A stretch of DNA of 64,000 nt from Datisca glomerata (GCA_003255025.1 QANY01008233.1:62001-126000), one strand, 5' to 3'. Numbered from the stretch's first letter, positions 46,206 to 59,670 are shown. Notes: generated by a model not told the origin, from the sequence alone. Made by a program: numbers and translations.

Positions 46206-49181
46206 TTGACAAGTATGGATGGGAGAACTTACTACGACTATCTTGAGCATGAGGGAAAGGTTGTTGCAGCTCGTAGCGAAACCAATTTTATAAGGTTGTA
46301 CATGTGTGTTTTATGTTTGTTTAATTGTTTTTGTGGTTTTTATGTGAGTCTTATTTTTAAATCATCTCTCAGGTTAGGTAAATTATTTTTTGTGTGGGAT
46401 TCAAGCACATCTTTGGTGGGATTCAAGCACATCTTCAATGGTAAAAATGTTTAAGTTTCTTGGTCCTTCAAGCTGGTTTCTTCTGCATTGCACGAGGGAG
46501 AAGACCTTGTAACTGAATGGAAAGTGGTATGCACATCCTTCCAACTCATGCATAGATTGTCATAATTTTATTTCTTTTCATGACAGACTTTTTATTTTTG
46601 ATATAGTTGTCTATTCTTTCATCGATTAACTATGGTTGCTTTGTTTTAGGGATTAAATTTCTTCGCTTCACAGGGGAACGATATCTCAACGTCCTAATAA
46701 ATATTAATTAAGTCAGGTAGGGAATCTCAAAATCTCAGATGGAGACAATTTCATCCATTAACTATAGTTGTTTGTTTTAGCTTGTGTTTCCATCTGAAGC
46801 TTTTTGAATGAAAATTCAACCTGTGTAAAAGTGATTGTAATTTTAACTTCTTTTACTTTGTGGTCGTTGCTTTGTGGCAGGAAGCACATATTAAGATTGT
46901 TAGCTCCCTAATACTGACGTCAAGTCATCACATATTGAAAAACTCAGTGTGTATGTTCATTGAGCCTATGCTTAGAAGGCTCTATCTTCCATCAGCCTCA
47001 ACAGGTGAATCTGTAACTATGATTTTGTTTCTTATTCAATGAATAATCAAGTAGACCTCTATTCTTCTTAAGTTTGTCTTTACAATCAAGATGCAGTTTA
47101 TTATGAATTTGTTGGGATTACTTTTTGTGCTTTATTTCGTAATGAACTTCATGATTTTCAATGCAAGTTACCATGAGTTTATATTGTTATGATTTTATCT
47201 CTTGCTTATTTGTGGCGAGTTGGATACACTGCATGGAAGGGTTTATGAGTAAAGGGTTAGCAATGTGACCACTCCACTATGACTTGATGACATGATAAAA
47301 CAATGAACTTACTCTATGATAAAATACTTTGCTAATGAGTGGTGAGCTAGGCTAGTCAGTAGTAATCAATATCGAGAGTAGTTGGTGTCGTTGGTGGCTT
47401 GGTGGGTGCGCTGATTAGGACGAAAGCATGAGTCAATTAATAAAGGGGCTCTGCTTAATGGTCGAAACAAAAAAGCTGGGTTGGGTGTCAGTTTGGCCAA
47501 TGACGTATGATTATTGATTAATGCTTATAACTATTGTTTTTATAATAGTACTTTTGATAAAAAAATTCTCATTTGTTTATATACTCTGTCAAAAGTAAAG
47601 AGAGGTTCCTGTTGTCTATCGTTTTGGTGGTTCCTTCATCTGATTCAGAGATGCTGTTTTCTGATGCAGATTTTCAAAGCTCTAAAATGGTTTAGAAAAA
47701 CGATTGTGAACGTTGGATATTGATTTTTTATATGTTGGGTTTGCAACTTGAAGTTGAAAGGCATCAGAGGTCTGGAAGAATGAATCTTTTGTAAGATTAT
47801 AGATTTAGAAATGGGAAGAGAAAAGTTCATAAAGCTGGGATCGAAGCTGGATTCATTTCAAATTGATTGGAACAATGTCAGGTGTGAATTTCTCTCTGAG
47901 CCTCTTGGAATTCTCTCGTTTGATTTATCTATTTATTGAAATTTGCAATATTTGTATCTTTTTTGTCATTGTTTCTGTAATGCTCACTCGTTTTGGAGTT
48001 TTTCACATTATCTTATCTGTAATGTTTTCTTTCTGTCTTCCTTAGAAATTTTTTGAACCGGCTTCTGTTTACAGTTCTTCAGTCATTATTGATCTTCAAA
48101 ATACGCTTTGATTTTCTCCCTTTTATCCCATCTATCTATAATATATTAAAATAAAGCTTATAGATGGAAAAACTTTTGCCCTTTCACATGGCACAATTAT
48201 GTTCAAACATTCATAGTTTTTAATAAGATCTTCTGTATCTATCACTATCAAGTATTCTGGCTAGAAGTGGAAACTTAAAAAAAGATGCAGTTGTATCTCT
48301 TTAACTTTGTTTTAGCTTGTGTTTTCATCTGAAGTTTTTCAAGTTCTGCAATAAGATTTTTCAAAATTCGACCGGTAGAAAAGTGATTGTAATCTTACCT
48401 TCTTTTCCTTTGTGGCAGCAAGCACGTATTTAGAATGTTTGCTTGATCATAATGACGTCAAGTCTTCACATATTGAATAAAATCAGTGTGTTTGTTCATT
48501 GACCGTCTGCTTGAGATCCGGTTTTACTTTCGTCTTTTTTTTTTTTCTTTAGAAAGACCTTTTGATTTGCCCCTACGTTTCTACAACAGTGTTTTCTTCC
48601 AAGACATGTACTTCTCTAATTTAGTTTGGAATTTGAATTTCGGTAAGGGTTTAGTCAAAATCGAAATTAACAGGGAAAATATTTATGGACGTTAGTCTGG
48701 GTTTATATGGTTGATTAAACTTATTGGGATTAATTCATATTTCTTGTGATCTTGTTCAATGCTATAATGATCCGTTCTATGTTGATCTTCTTAAACTGCA
48801 CCTAATGAGAATATTTGTTTGGCTATGAGATGTTGACGAATTTTGCATGTTTGTATGAATTAATATGATTTTTTCACCAACTGCTAATCTGGTTTTGCAT
48901 GTTGGCTTAAATAGAACGTCTGTTGTGTATGAATTGAAGTTATATCTGACTCTGTACAGAGTAATATATGAATTGAAGTTATTGTTCTTATATTATTTAT
49001 CAGATCAGCCAGAGAATATCAGAATCTAGGATGAAGACAGATTCAGTCCTCTGATTCATATACTCCGAGACTAGAGATGATAGAAGGTGATCAATTATTG
49101 CTCAAACATTTTTCCATTGGGTTTTTTTTTTCATTTGGACCTCTAAGTTAACCATGACATTGTCTTTGTGATTTTCAGATT

Positions 49182-49495
49182 TGGGTGGCTTTTTGATAGA
49201 AGCTAAAACTTTATTGATGAAGGAAGAGCAAAAGAAAGGAAAAAAGAAAAAGAAAAAGGAAAAAAAGAAAAGGGACAAGAAAAAATGGAAAAAGAGAAAA
49301 GAAGAAAAAAAAGAACAGAAAGAGAAAAAAATGGAAAAAAAAAGAGAAGGAAAAAGGAAAAAAGAAAAGAAAAAAGAGAAAAAAGGAAAAAAAGAGGAAA
49401 GAAGAAAAAAAAGAACAGAAAGAAAGTAAAAAATGAGAAAAAAAAAGAAAGGAAAAAGAAAAAAAGGAAAAAAAAGGATTTGCGGGGCTTTAAGT
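49182..49495 (+). mobile_element. Fossil retroposon T5 with A/G tail
   Basis: Left GATTTGGGTGGCTTTT at about 49180 and a mutated right copy GATTTGCGGGGCTTT at about 49478 flank the standard body and about 260 bp of A/G tract. It parallels T2. Confidence 0.65.
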
Positions 49496-49950
49496 TCGCA
49501 AGTATGGATGGGAAAACTTATTACGATCTTGAGCATGAGGGGAAGGTTGTTGCAGATCGTTGCGACACAATTTTTATAAGGTTGTACATGTGTGTTTTAT
49601 GTTTGTTTAATTGTTTTTGTGGTTTTTATACGAGTCCTCTTATTTTTTAAAGCATATCTCTCAGGTTAGGTAAATTACTTTTTTTTGTGGGATTCAAGCA
49701 CATGTTCAACCGTAAAAATTGATGAAGTTTCTTGGTCCTCCAAGCGGGTGGAGCCAGATGACCTTGGAATTTGAATTTCGGTAAGTGTTTAGTCAGAAAC
49801 GAAATTAACAGGGAAAATATTTATGGACGTTAGTCTGGGTTTATATGGTTGATTAAACTCATTGGGATTAATTCATATTTCTTGTGATTTTGTTCAATGC
49901 TATAATGATCGGTTCTATGTTGATCTTCCTAAAACTGCCCCGTATGAGAA

Positions 49951-49951
49951 N
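49951..49951. other. Single N base at a paralogue breakpoint
   Basis: Sequence left of the N matches up to about 42280. Sequence right of it resumes at about 43408 of the paralogous block, so about 1.13 kb is absent exactly at this base. Confidence 0.9.
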
Positions 49952-51019
49952 ATGGTTGGTTTGTTTTAGGGATTAAAACATTTTTTTTTATGTTGCCTGT
50001 TGTCGCTTCTGCCTTATCATGTAATTTTTCTCATATTTGAACCAGCTGAAGATGATTTTGCAAGATATTAGAATATGAAAATCGTAAGGCGTTCTTTTTT
50101 GATAATGTGTTCTTTTATGAATGTTAGCACTTGTTTCAAGGTTAAAACTTTAAGTGCAAGATATATTGGATTATTAGCTCATTACAATTGAGTTTAATTT
50201 TTTTTGTTTAAATAGAACATCTGTTGGCATGAAATGAAGTTAATATCTACCCTTGTACAGAGTAATGTAAGAATTTTGATGCGTTTTCCCAATCAACATA
50301 TCTGGTGTATGTACTCTATATTCAACTTATTTATGCTGTTCTTTATCTATCCTTATTTTTCCATTGATTTATTTCTTTCAATTCCTTTAAATAAAGTGAT
50401 GGAATGAACTGTTTCATTATGATATTTAACTATGTCCTTGCTATATGTTAGTTTTAGAAAACTGAGTCCGTTTTAAATGATTGAACTACTTTTAAGAAGT
50501 CGTAATTTATTCCGTAGATTATGTATTACACAAAAGACTTTGCTTAATTGATTCATTCTGGTGTATATACTATGTATTCAACTTATTTCTTGTGTTCTAT
50601 ATCTTTCCTTATTTTGCCATACATTTTATTTCTTTCAATCCCTTTTAAATAAAGTGATTCGAATGTACGGTTTTCCTTTATGTTAAATACCCATATATTT
50701 GCTAAATGTTAGTTTTAGAAGACTGATTTTGTTTTAAATACTTAAACTATTTTTAAAAAGTCGCAATCCATTCTGTTGATTATGTATTACACAATGGCCC
50801 TGCTTTACTTTTTTTTATTTGATTCAGATCTCTAGTTTCACACCATAATTGGAATGAAATGTTCTCAAATTTTTCGCCTGAAAATTAAAGAGAAATTAAA
50901 GTTGGAGGAAGGTAAAAGAAAATTTTGTGCTTATGAGAAAGTAATGCTGGTCCTGCAATACTCGTCACAGCCCTCCTTTAGTGCATTGGGCGTGCTTGAT
51001 TTTGGGTTTTGAAACTTAG

Positions 51020-51290
51020 GGACAGTTTAGTTCTTGGTGGGTGTTGTCGGGCTTGCATCGTTAGCTTTTGGAAATGGTGCTTTTGTGACGATGTATTTGG
51101 TAAATGTGGCTCAATTTTCCAAGACTTTTGTGCTTTTCTATTTTAGCTCTATATATAATGTCACTAGTTCTTGGTGGGTGTAGTCAGGTTTGCATCGTTA
51201 GCTTTTGGAAATGGTGCTTTTATGCAATGTATATGGTAAATGTGGCTCAATTTTCCAAGACTTTTGTGCTTTTCTGTTTTAGCTTTATAT
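51020..51290 (+). repeat. ~125-bp tandem duplication
   Basis: The segment TAGTTCTTGGTGGGTGTTGT through TTTTGTGCTTTTCT is repeated at about 51028 and 51167, which other units have only once. Confidence 0.78.
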
Positions 51291-52946
51291 AACGTCACTA
51301 TTCTAGTGCTCCAATCTTGAATCTTGAACTAAAATGATAGGAGTGAAGAAAATTTTGGGTTTGGGAAAAACGTCACTGTTCTGTTTCTTTGAGATGATTT
51401 TGTATTTCAAGGCTTCAGTTTCGGAGGATAAGACTTTAACTCGAAATCGGTCTCTTTCAAAATATTAGAGGTATTGTTCTTACTGTTTTGGTGGGTTTAC
51501 TTTTGGCGCTCATATTTCATCACTTGGAATCTCTGTTTGAAACTTGGAGTTCTACAGTATCCAATCTAACATGATCTTCGTTGTTTTACTTGATTTTCTG
51601 TGATATATTCTGGTAGATTCCTCAGATTTCTTTCAGTTAACTTTTGCTCTGAAATTGTTGCTGGCGGTTGATGATTATTCATTAATGCCTATAACTATTG
51701 TTTTTATAATAGTACCTTTGATCATATTTTTCATTTGTTTATCTACTCTTTTGAAAGTAAAGGGAGATTCCTGTTGTCTTCCGTTTTGGTGGTTTCTTCA
51801 TCTGATTCAGAGATGCTGTTTTCTGATGCAGATTTTAAAGCTCTAAAATGGTTTAGAAAAACCGTTGTGAACGTTTGATTTTGATTTTTTATATGTTGGT
51901 TTGCAAGGTGAAGCTGAAAGGCATAAGAGGTCTTGGAAGAATGAATCTTTTGTAAGATTATAGATTTAGAAATGGGAAGAGAATAGTTTACAAAGCTTGG
52001 ATCGAAGCTGGATTTTTTTCAAATTGATGGGAACAATGTCAGGTGTGACTATCTCTTTGACCCTTTTGGAATACTTTCGTTTGATTTATCTATTTATGGA
52101 TGTTAGGCTGGGTTTATTTTGCTGATTAATTTCATTGGGATGAAACTATCATATTTCTTGTGATTTATTGTTCAATGCTATAATGATAGGTTCTATGTTG
52201 GTCTTCTTAAAACTACACCGTATGAGATATTTGTTTGGCTATGAGACGTTGACGAATTTTGCATGCTTGTATGAATTGGTATGTATTTTTCACCAACTGC
52301 TTTTCTTCTTTTGCATGTTGGTTTAAATAGAACGTCTGTTGTGCATATGAACTGAAGTTATATCCGACTCTGTACAAAGTAATATGAGAATTTTGATGAG
52401 TTTTCCCAATCAACATTTCTAGTGTATGAACTCTATATACAGCTTATTTATGGTGATTCTTATCTTTCCTTATTTTTCCATTGATTTCTTTCTTTCTGAT
52501 AAGGTAAATGGAATGAGCTATTTCAGTATGTTACATACCCATATGTTAGCTTTATAAGACTCTCTGTTTTAAATAATTCAACTATTTTTACGAAGTCTTA
52601 TTTCATTCTGTAGATTGTGTATTACGCAATAGACCTTGCATTACTTTGTTTATATGAGATTCAAAACCCTTGTTTTACGCTAAAAAGAAAAAGAAAAGGA
52701 AAAACTCCTATCGTTTACTCTTCGTCATGCATTATGGAGGAACGTTATTGTCATTGTTCTGATATTATTTATCAAATCAGCCAGAAAATATCAAAATCTC
52801 GGATGAAGACAGATTCAGTCATTTGATTCATATACTTTTGCGACTAGAGATGAGGAAAGGTGATCGATTATTGCTCGAATATTTTTTCATGGGTTTTTAT
52901 TTCTTTGGGACCTCTAAGTTAACCATGATATTGTTTTTGTGATTTT

Positions 52947-53153
52947 CAGATTTCGGTGGCTTTCTGATAGAAGCTACTTTATTGATGAAAAAAGGGCAAA
53001 AGAAAGGAAAAAAGGGAAAAAAAAGAGGAAAGAAGAGGAAAGAAGAAAGAAAGTTCAGAAAAAGAAAAAAAGAAAAAGAAAAAAATGAAAAAAGAAAAAA
53101 AAAGAAAGGAAAAAGAAAAAAAAAGGTTAAAAAAGATTTGGGTGGCTTTTAGT
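52947..53153 (+). mobile_element. Fossil retroposon T6 with A/G tail
   Basis: Left GATTTCGGTGGCTTTCTGAT at about 52949 and right GATTTGGGTGGCTTTT at about 53136 flank a body lacking CTAAAA, then about 150 bp of A/G tract. It parallels T4. Confidence 0.62.
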
Positions 53154-56100
53154 TGACAAGTATGAATGGGGGAACTTATTACGACTATCTTGAGCATGAG
53201 GGGAAGGTTGTTGCAGCTCGTAGCGAAACCATTTTTATAAGGTTGTACATTTGTGTTTTATGTTTGTTTAATTGTTTTTGTGGATTTTTTATGAGTCTTA
53301 TTTTTTACAGTATCTCTCAGGTTAGGTAAATTATTTTTTGTGTGGGATTCAAGCACATCCTCAATGGTAAAAATGGTGAAGTTTCTTGGTCCCGCAAGCT
53401 GGTTTCTTCTGCACTGCACGAGGGAGAAGACCTTTTAACTGAATGGAAAGTGGTATGCACATCCTTCCAACTTATGCATAGATTGTCATAATTTTATTTC
53501 TTTTCATGACAGACTTTTTATTTTTGATATAGTTGTCTATTCTTTCATCTATTAACTATGGTTGCTTTGTTTTTAGGGATTAAATTTCTTCGCTACACAG
53601 AGGAACGATATTGTCAATGTCCTAATAAATATTAATTAAATCAGGTAGGGAATCTCAAAATCTCAGATGGAGACAAAATTTCATCCATTAACTATAGTTG
53701 TTTGTTTTAGCTTGTGTTTCCATCTGAAGCTTTTGAATGAAAATTCAACCTGTGTAAAAGTGATTGTAATTTTAACTTCTTTTACTTTGTGGTCGTTGCT
53801 TTGTGGCAGGAAGCACATATTAAGATTGTTAGCTCCCTAATAATGACGTCAAGTCATGACATATTGAAAAACTCAGTGTGTATGTTCATTGAGCCTATGC
53901 TTAGAAGGCTCTATCTTCCATCAGCCTCAAATCTGTAACTATGATTTTTTCTCTTATGCAATGAATAATCAAGTAGACCTCTATTCTTCTTAAGTTTTGC
54001 TTGACAATCAAGATGCAGTTTATTATGAATTTGTTGGGATTACTTTTTGTGCTTTATTTCGTAATGAATTTCATGATTTCTAAAATGAAATCAATGCAAG
54101 TTGGCGTGAGTTTATATTGTTATGATTTTATCTCTTGCTTATTTGTGGCGAGTTGGATACACTGCATGGAAGGGTTTATGAGTAAAGGGTTAGCAATGTG
54201 CCCACTCCACTATGACTTGATGACATGATAAAACGACGAACTTACTCTATAATAAAATACTTTGCTAATGAGTGGTGAGCTAGGCTAGTCAGTAGTAATC
54301 AATATTGAGAGTAGTTAGTGTCGTTCGTGGTTTAGTGGGTGCACTGATTAGGACGCAAGCATGGGTCATTTAATAAAGGGGCTCCGCTTAATGGGAAAAA
54401 CTACAAAGCTGGGCTAGGTGTCAGCTTGGCGTGTGTGACTGAGCAAGACTCTGAGTGGTTAAATTCCCAAAAATTTAATGAAATGTTCTCTGGCAGGAAA
54501 ATTAAAGAGAAAATAAAGTAGGAGGAACGTGTAAGAAAATTTTGTGGTTATGAAAAAGTAGACTGGTCCTGCAATACTCATAAAACATTTCGTCACCGAT
54601 CGCCTTTAGTGCATTGTGCGTGATTGATTTTGGGCTTTGAAACTTGGAGACAGTTTAGTTCCTAGTGGGCGTTATCGGGTTTGCTTCGTTAGCTTTTGGA
54701 ATTGGTGCTTTTGGTACAATGTATTTGGTAAATGTGGGTTCACTTCTCCAAGACTTTTGTGCTTTTCTATTTTAGCTCTTTATAATGTCACTATTCTAGT
54801 ACTCTCATCTTTAATCTTGAACTAAAACAATAGGAGTGAAGAAAATTTTGGGTTTGGGAAATATGTTACAGCTTTGTTTCTTTGAGATGATTTTGTTTTT
54901 CTAGGCTTCATTCTCGGAGGATTAGACTATATCTCGAAATGGGTCTATTTCACAAATTAGAGGTGTTGTTCTTACATTTTGGTCGGTTACTTTTGGCGCT
55001 CATATTTCATCACGTAGGCTCTCTGTTGGAGTCTACAGTATCCATTCTAACATGATCTCCATTATTTCGCTGGATTTGCTGCGATATATTCTGGTAGATA
55101 CCTCAGATTTCTCAGTTATCTTTTGCTCTGAAATTGTTGTTGGCAGTTGATGTATGATTATTCGTTAATGCCAATAACTATTTTGTCGCTATTTTTTAAG
55201 GTTGTACATTTTATATTTGTTAAATTGTTTTGTGGTTTTTATTGGAGTCCTCCTAGTTTTAAAATATATCTTTAAGGTTAGGTAAATTACTTTTTGTGTA
55301 GGATTCAAGCGCATCTTCAATTGTTAAATTGGTGAAGTTTCTTGGTCCTCCAAGTGGGTTTCTTTCACATTGCACGAGCGGGAAGACCTTATAACTGAAT
55401 GGAAAAGTGGTACACACATCCTTCCAACTTGATATTATTATCAACTAAATGGATGTCTCTAATTTATAGCATTCCATGCATAGATTGCCATTATTTTAAT
55501 GCTGTTCCTGACAAACTTTTATATTTTCATTCATCAACTAAGGTTGTTTTGTTTTAGCTTGTGTTTTCATCTAAAGCTTTTGAAATTTTATGATAAGATT
55601 TTTCAAAATTCAACCTGTGTTAAAGTGATTATAATCTTAACTCCTTTTCCTTTGTGGCAGCAAGCACGAAGTCAGCTTGTTTGCTCCCTCATGATGACGT
55701 CAAATCATCACATTTTGAGAAACTCAAGTTCTGCTTCTATCTTCCATCTACCTCGACAGGCGACTCTATAACTATGAGTATTTTCTTATGCAATGAATAA
55801 TCAACTAGACCTCTATCCTTTTTAATTTTTGCTTTACAATCAATATGCAGTTTATTACGGATTTCTGAGATTACTTTGTGTTTTTATTTTTTGAAAATGA
55901 AAGCTATGCTAGTGAACATGAGTTTATATTGACAAGAACCACATGCTTTTTCTACATTGAATGAAAAATTGTTGTTGGTCTTTTCGTTTTCTCAGATTTG
56001 CCATGTAATATTGGTCGTGCTAGGTTAATACTTGGGGGGTTACGTTTTTATCTCTTACTTAGTTGTGGCGAGTTGGTTCCTGAATAAAATGCCATTGCAA

Positions 56101-56422
56101 GTATTCGCAGTTGTTTGAATTTGCTTGGACTTGAACTTCTTATATTGTCTGAAAATCTATGATTTGATTCTGCTGCTTGAGATCCGGTTTTATTTTTGCC
56201 TTTTTTTTGCTTTGGAAGTACATTTTGATTTTTCCCTAGCTTACAACAATGTTTTCTTCCAAGTAATGCACTGTTTTAATTTAGTTTAGAATTTGAATTT
56301 TGGTAAGTGTTTAACCAAAAAAGATACTAACAGAGAAAATATTTATAGATGTTAGTCGGGGTTTATATAGTTGTTTAAATTCATTGGGATTAAACTATCA
56401 TATTTCTTGTAATTTATTGTTT

Positions 56423-56506
56423 AAACTGCACCTTATGTTGATCTTAAAACTGCACCTCATGTTGATCTTAAAACTGCACCTCATGTTGATCTTAAAACTG
56501 CACCTT
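56423..56506 (+). repeat. 24-bp tandem repeat (3.5 copies)
   Basis: AAACTGCACCTYATGTTGAT plus CTTA is repeated head to tail. Other array units have this sequence once (ATGTTGATCTTCTTAAAACT near 35040 and 41120), so it is a local expansion of an array block. Confidence 0.88.
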
Positions 56507-56896
56507 ATAGGAATATTTTTTTGGCAATGAGATGTTGATGAGATTTGCATGTTGGTCATGCCATAGATTGTGTATTACACAATAGACCCTGCATTACTTT
56601 GTTTCTATTGACACAAAACCTTGGTTTTACTCTAAAGAAGAAAAGAAAAGGAAAAACTCCAATCATTTACTGTTCGTCATGCTTCATAGTGGAACGTTAT
56701 TGTATGGTTCTGATAATTAATTATCAAATCAGCCAGAGAATATCAAAATCTCGATGTAGACAGATTCAATCCTTCCCTGATTCATATACTTTGGGGCTAG
56801 AGATGATTAAAGGTGATGAATTATTGCTATATTTTTCGTGGGTTTTTATTTCATTTGGACCTCTAAGTTAACCATGACATTTTTTTTGTGATTTCC

Positions 56897-57087
56897 AGAT
56901 TTGGGTGACCTTTTGATAAGAAGCTAAAACTTTATTGATGAAGGAAGGGCAAAAGAAAGGAAAAAAGAAAAAAAAAGAAAAAGAAAAAAGAAAAAAGAAA
57001 TGGAAAAAGGAAAAAAAGGGAAAAAAAGAGGAAAGAAGAAGAAAAGAACAGGAAAAGAAAAAACGAAAAAAAAGATTTGGGTGGCTT
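56897..57087 (+). mobile_element. Fossil retroposon T7 with A/G tail
   Basis: Left GATTTGGGTGACCTTTTGAT at about 56899 and right GATTTGGGTGGCTTTT at about 57074 flank AAGCTAAAACTTTATTGATG and about 135 bp of A/G tract. Confidence 0.62.
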
Positions 57088-57658
57088 TTGGTTGACAAGT
57101 ATGGATGGTAAACTTGCTCCTGAAAACTAATTACGACTTTTTTGGAGTATGAAGAGAATTTCGTTATGGCTCGTTGCAACATAATTTTTGCAATGTTCTA
57201 CATGTAGGTTTTATATTTTCTTAATTGTTTTTGTGGTTTTTAATATGAGTCCTCTTATTTTTTAAGTATATCGCTCAAGTTAGGTTAATTACTTTTTGTG
57301 TAGGAAATTAAACACATTTTCAACGGAAAAATGGTGAAGGTTCTTGGTCCTCCGAGTGGGATTCTTTCTTAGTGCATTAGCGAGAAGATCTTATAACTGA
57401 AAGGAAAAGTGGTATACGCATCCTCCAACTTAATTTAATTATCAACTGAAGGGATGTCTCTATTTTGTAGGATAAAATGCTTAGATTGCCATAATTTTAT
57501 TGGTTTTCATGACAACCTTTTACTTTTTGACGTAATTATCTATTCCTCATCCATTAACTATGGTTGCTTTGTTTTAGCTTTAAAGTTCTACGAGAAGATT
57601 TTTCAAAATTCAACCTGTGTAAAAGTGATTGTCATCTTAACTTCTTTTCCTTTGTAGC

Positions 57659-57784
57659 AGCAAGCAGGTATTCAGATGGTCGCTTGCTCATAATGACGTC
57701 AAGTCATCACATATTGAAAAACTCAGTGTGTATATTCATTGAGCCTTTGCTTAGAAGGCTCTATCTTCCATCTGCCTTGACAGG
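57659..57784 (+). pseudogene. Exon-like block CAAGCA…CAGGTGAAT of the array gene
   Basis: It follows an acceptor-like tttgtagcag and ends before GTGAATCT. In better copies (46881-47004, 53810-53935) one frame reads SSLIMTSSHHILKNSVCMFI, then EPMLRRLYLPSAS. Splice-like borders are conserved in copies from 34.7 to 61.3 kb. The protein family is not recognised, and the open frame could be fortuitous. Confidence 0.4.
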
Positions 57785-58686
57785 TGAATCTATAACTGAT
57801 GAGTGTTTTTCTTATGCAATGAACAAATAATCTTAAGTTTTGCTTTACAATCAATCGTGCAGTTTATTATGAATTTTCTGGATTACTTTTTTTGGGGTTT
57901 TTTGAAAATGAAAGATGTGTCAGTGAACATGAGTTTATATTGACAAGAACCTCATGTTTTTGTAATGAACTTCATGCTTTTCTACATTGAATCATAACCG
58001 ATGTTTGCCTTTTCATTTTCTTAGATTTGCGGTGTAATCTTTGTCGTTCTTGGTTAAGACTTGGGGTTTACGTTTTTATATCTTGCTTAGTTGTGGCGAG
58101 TTGGATCCTGCCATAAAATGCTATTGCAAGTATTCAGAGTTGGTAGAAAAGAAAACCTTGTTGCTGGCGGTTGATGTATGATTTTGCAATTACTATTGTT
58201 TTTATAATAGTACTTTTGATAAATTTTTTTATTTGTTCGTATACTCTGTCAAAAGTAAAGAGAGATTCCTGTTGTCTACCGTTTTGGTGGTTTCTTCATC
58301 TGATTCAGAGATGCTGTCTTCTGATGCAGATTTTCGAAGCTCTAAAATGGTTAAAAAAACCATCGTGAACTTTGAAGCTGAAAGGCATAAGAGATCTTGG
58401 AAGAATGAATCTTTTGTAAGATTATAGATTTAGAGATGGGAAGAGAAACAAAGAGACAGAGTAATCAGAAGGAGAAAGATAAAGAAATAAAGGGTAGTGA
58501 GGTGGAGTAATCAGATTTGATGTTGTGAGTGTCTGTGATCTGAGAATTGTTTAGTGTTAAAAGGTCTGTTGGGCTGCTGATTGTGTTAGCCCAGCCTCCA
58601 TGGGCTTGCCGTCAGACCAAGGAAAACAACCACCACGTTTTAATACTTTCTTGACATTTAGGTGAACCTTATAACTTCTTTTCACT

Positions 58687-58691
58687 CTTCC

Positions 58692-58764
<73 letters not shown>
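58687..58764. repeat. CT microsatellite
   Basis: (TC)n of about 63 uninterrupted bp plus an impure start. Open frames on both strands across it are artefacts. Confidence 0.95.
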
Positions 58765-58769
<5 letters not shown>

Positions 58770-59455
58770 TTACCCATTGCCTTGCTCCTCTGTCAAGACT
58801 CGGACCTACTCCTTTGCATAAAACACTCAGTCCTGTCTTGTCATACTTCATTTAGAAATTTGGACCCCACACTTGGGATGTTTGTATGAACTTTTGAGAC
58901 GTGGGGATGTGCAGAGGAAGGAGACTATGGGATGTTTGATTTGGCAGTGATTTGTTGAGTAGTGCGGGAAGCTTGTTTTGAGGCATAAAGTTGTAAGTAG
59001 AATTGTTTTGTTTCCAAGATGAAGTTTATGAAGCTTCGACTTCTGGGTGCATTGGATGTAGTTACTTATAACATTTTATGAGCATTGGAGGTAGTTAATT
59101 ATTTCTAGCGCATTGATGTAAACCATATTTATCCATTCTCCCCCTATGTTCAGTATAGGGATGGTGGTGTACCAGGATTTTGGGTGATTTTCACTTGATT
59201 CTTTTCATTACTTTCTCTACTTCTTCAGCCACGTTGAATCATGGATCACCACATAGGGGATGGGATCTGTTGCGTCTTCATTTACTTTCTTCTTGGATAA
59301 GATGAGGTAATGGCTCTTTCGATTCAGTAATTTTGTCTCCAGCTAGCAGTGTGCTTTTATTGTTCTTTTCCTTATAAAGACACAGAGGCATTGCCCTCTA
59401 CCACATTTCTATTATATGTAATGTGTTAGTCCATTCCTAAAATATTTGTCAAATT

Positions 59456-59670
59456 ATGCAAGTAACATAAGTTATCAATCTTTCTTAAGTCGTCAAACAT
59501 TTCCCTCTAACTTAAGTTATCAAAACATTGCCCGCTAGCTTAAGTTATGTAACTCAGGTAACTTAAGCTCTCAATCTTGCAAATGAAAAAACTGCAATCT
59601 TTCTTAACCACTGAAGAATCAATTACTTTGTGAAATTATGCAAGTAACTTAAGTTATCAATATATTTTTA
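59456..59670. repeat. Dispersed AACTTAAGTTAT-word repeat
   Basis: The palindromic word AACTTAAGTTAT or close variants recur about five times (about 59468, 59510, 59538, 59560, 59647). Related sequence (GCAATCTTTCTTATCCACTG, AAGTAACTTAAGTATG) appears again at about 62920-62985, next to the other end of the array. Confidence 0.6.

Larger units (their letters stand above)
38118..47439 (+). repeat. Large tandem unit U2 (with internal duplications)
   Basis: The header is at about 38118 (GGCTCCGCGTAACGGGGG…). The same block order as U1 is followed by a second, header-less sub-unit from about 44110. It includes A/G tracts T2, T3 and T4 and a ~1.13-kb internal tandem duplication starting at 40968 and 42094. 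Deletions relative to U1 are common, for example in the hydrophobic block at about 44600-44650. Confidence 0.72.
47440..54372 (+). repeat. Large tandem unit U3
   Basis: The header at 47440 is cut short: after CAGTTTGGCC it jumps to the block before AAAGTAAAGAGAGGTTCC. From about 47.9 kb it parallels 40.4-47.4 kb of U2 closely, including A/G tract T5 (parallel of T2) and T6 (parallel of T4). The counterpart of T3 is missing at the N base (49951). The unit therefore arose by a large recent duplication. Confidence 0.75.

Noticed and set aside
56423..56506. Short direct repeats considered as a CRISPR-like array
   Set aside because: The 24-bp units are head to tail with no spacers, in a plant genome. 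This is a minisatellite.
58669..58889. Open frames on both strands with Ser/Leu or Arg/Glu runs
   Set aside because: They are created by the CT microsatellite at 58687-58764. The same applies at 31972-32205 and 63119-63352.
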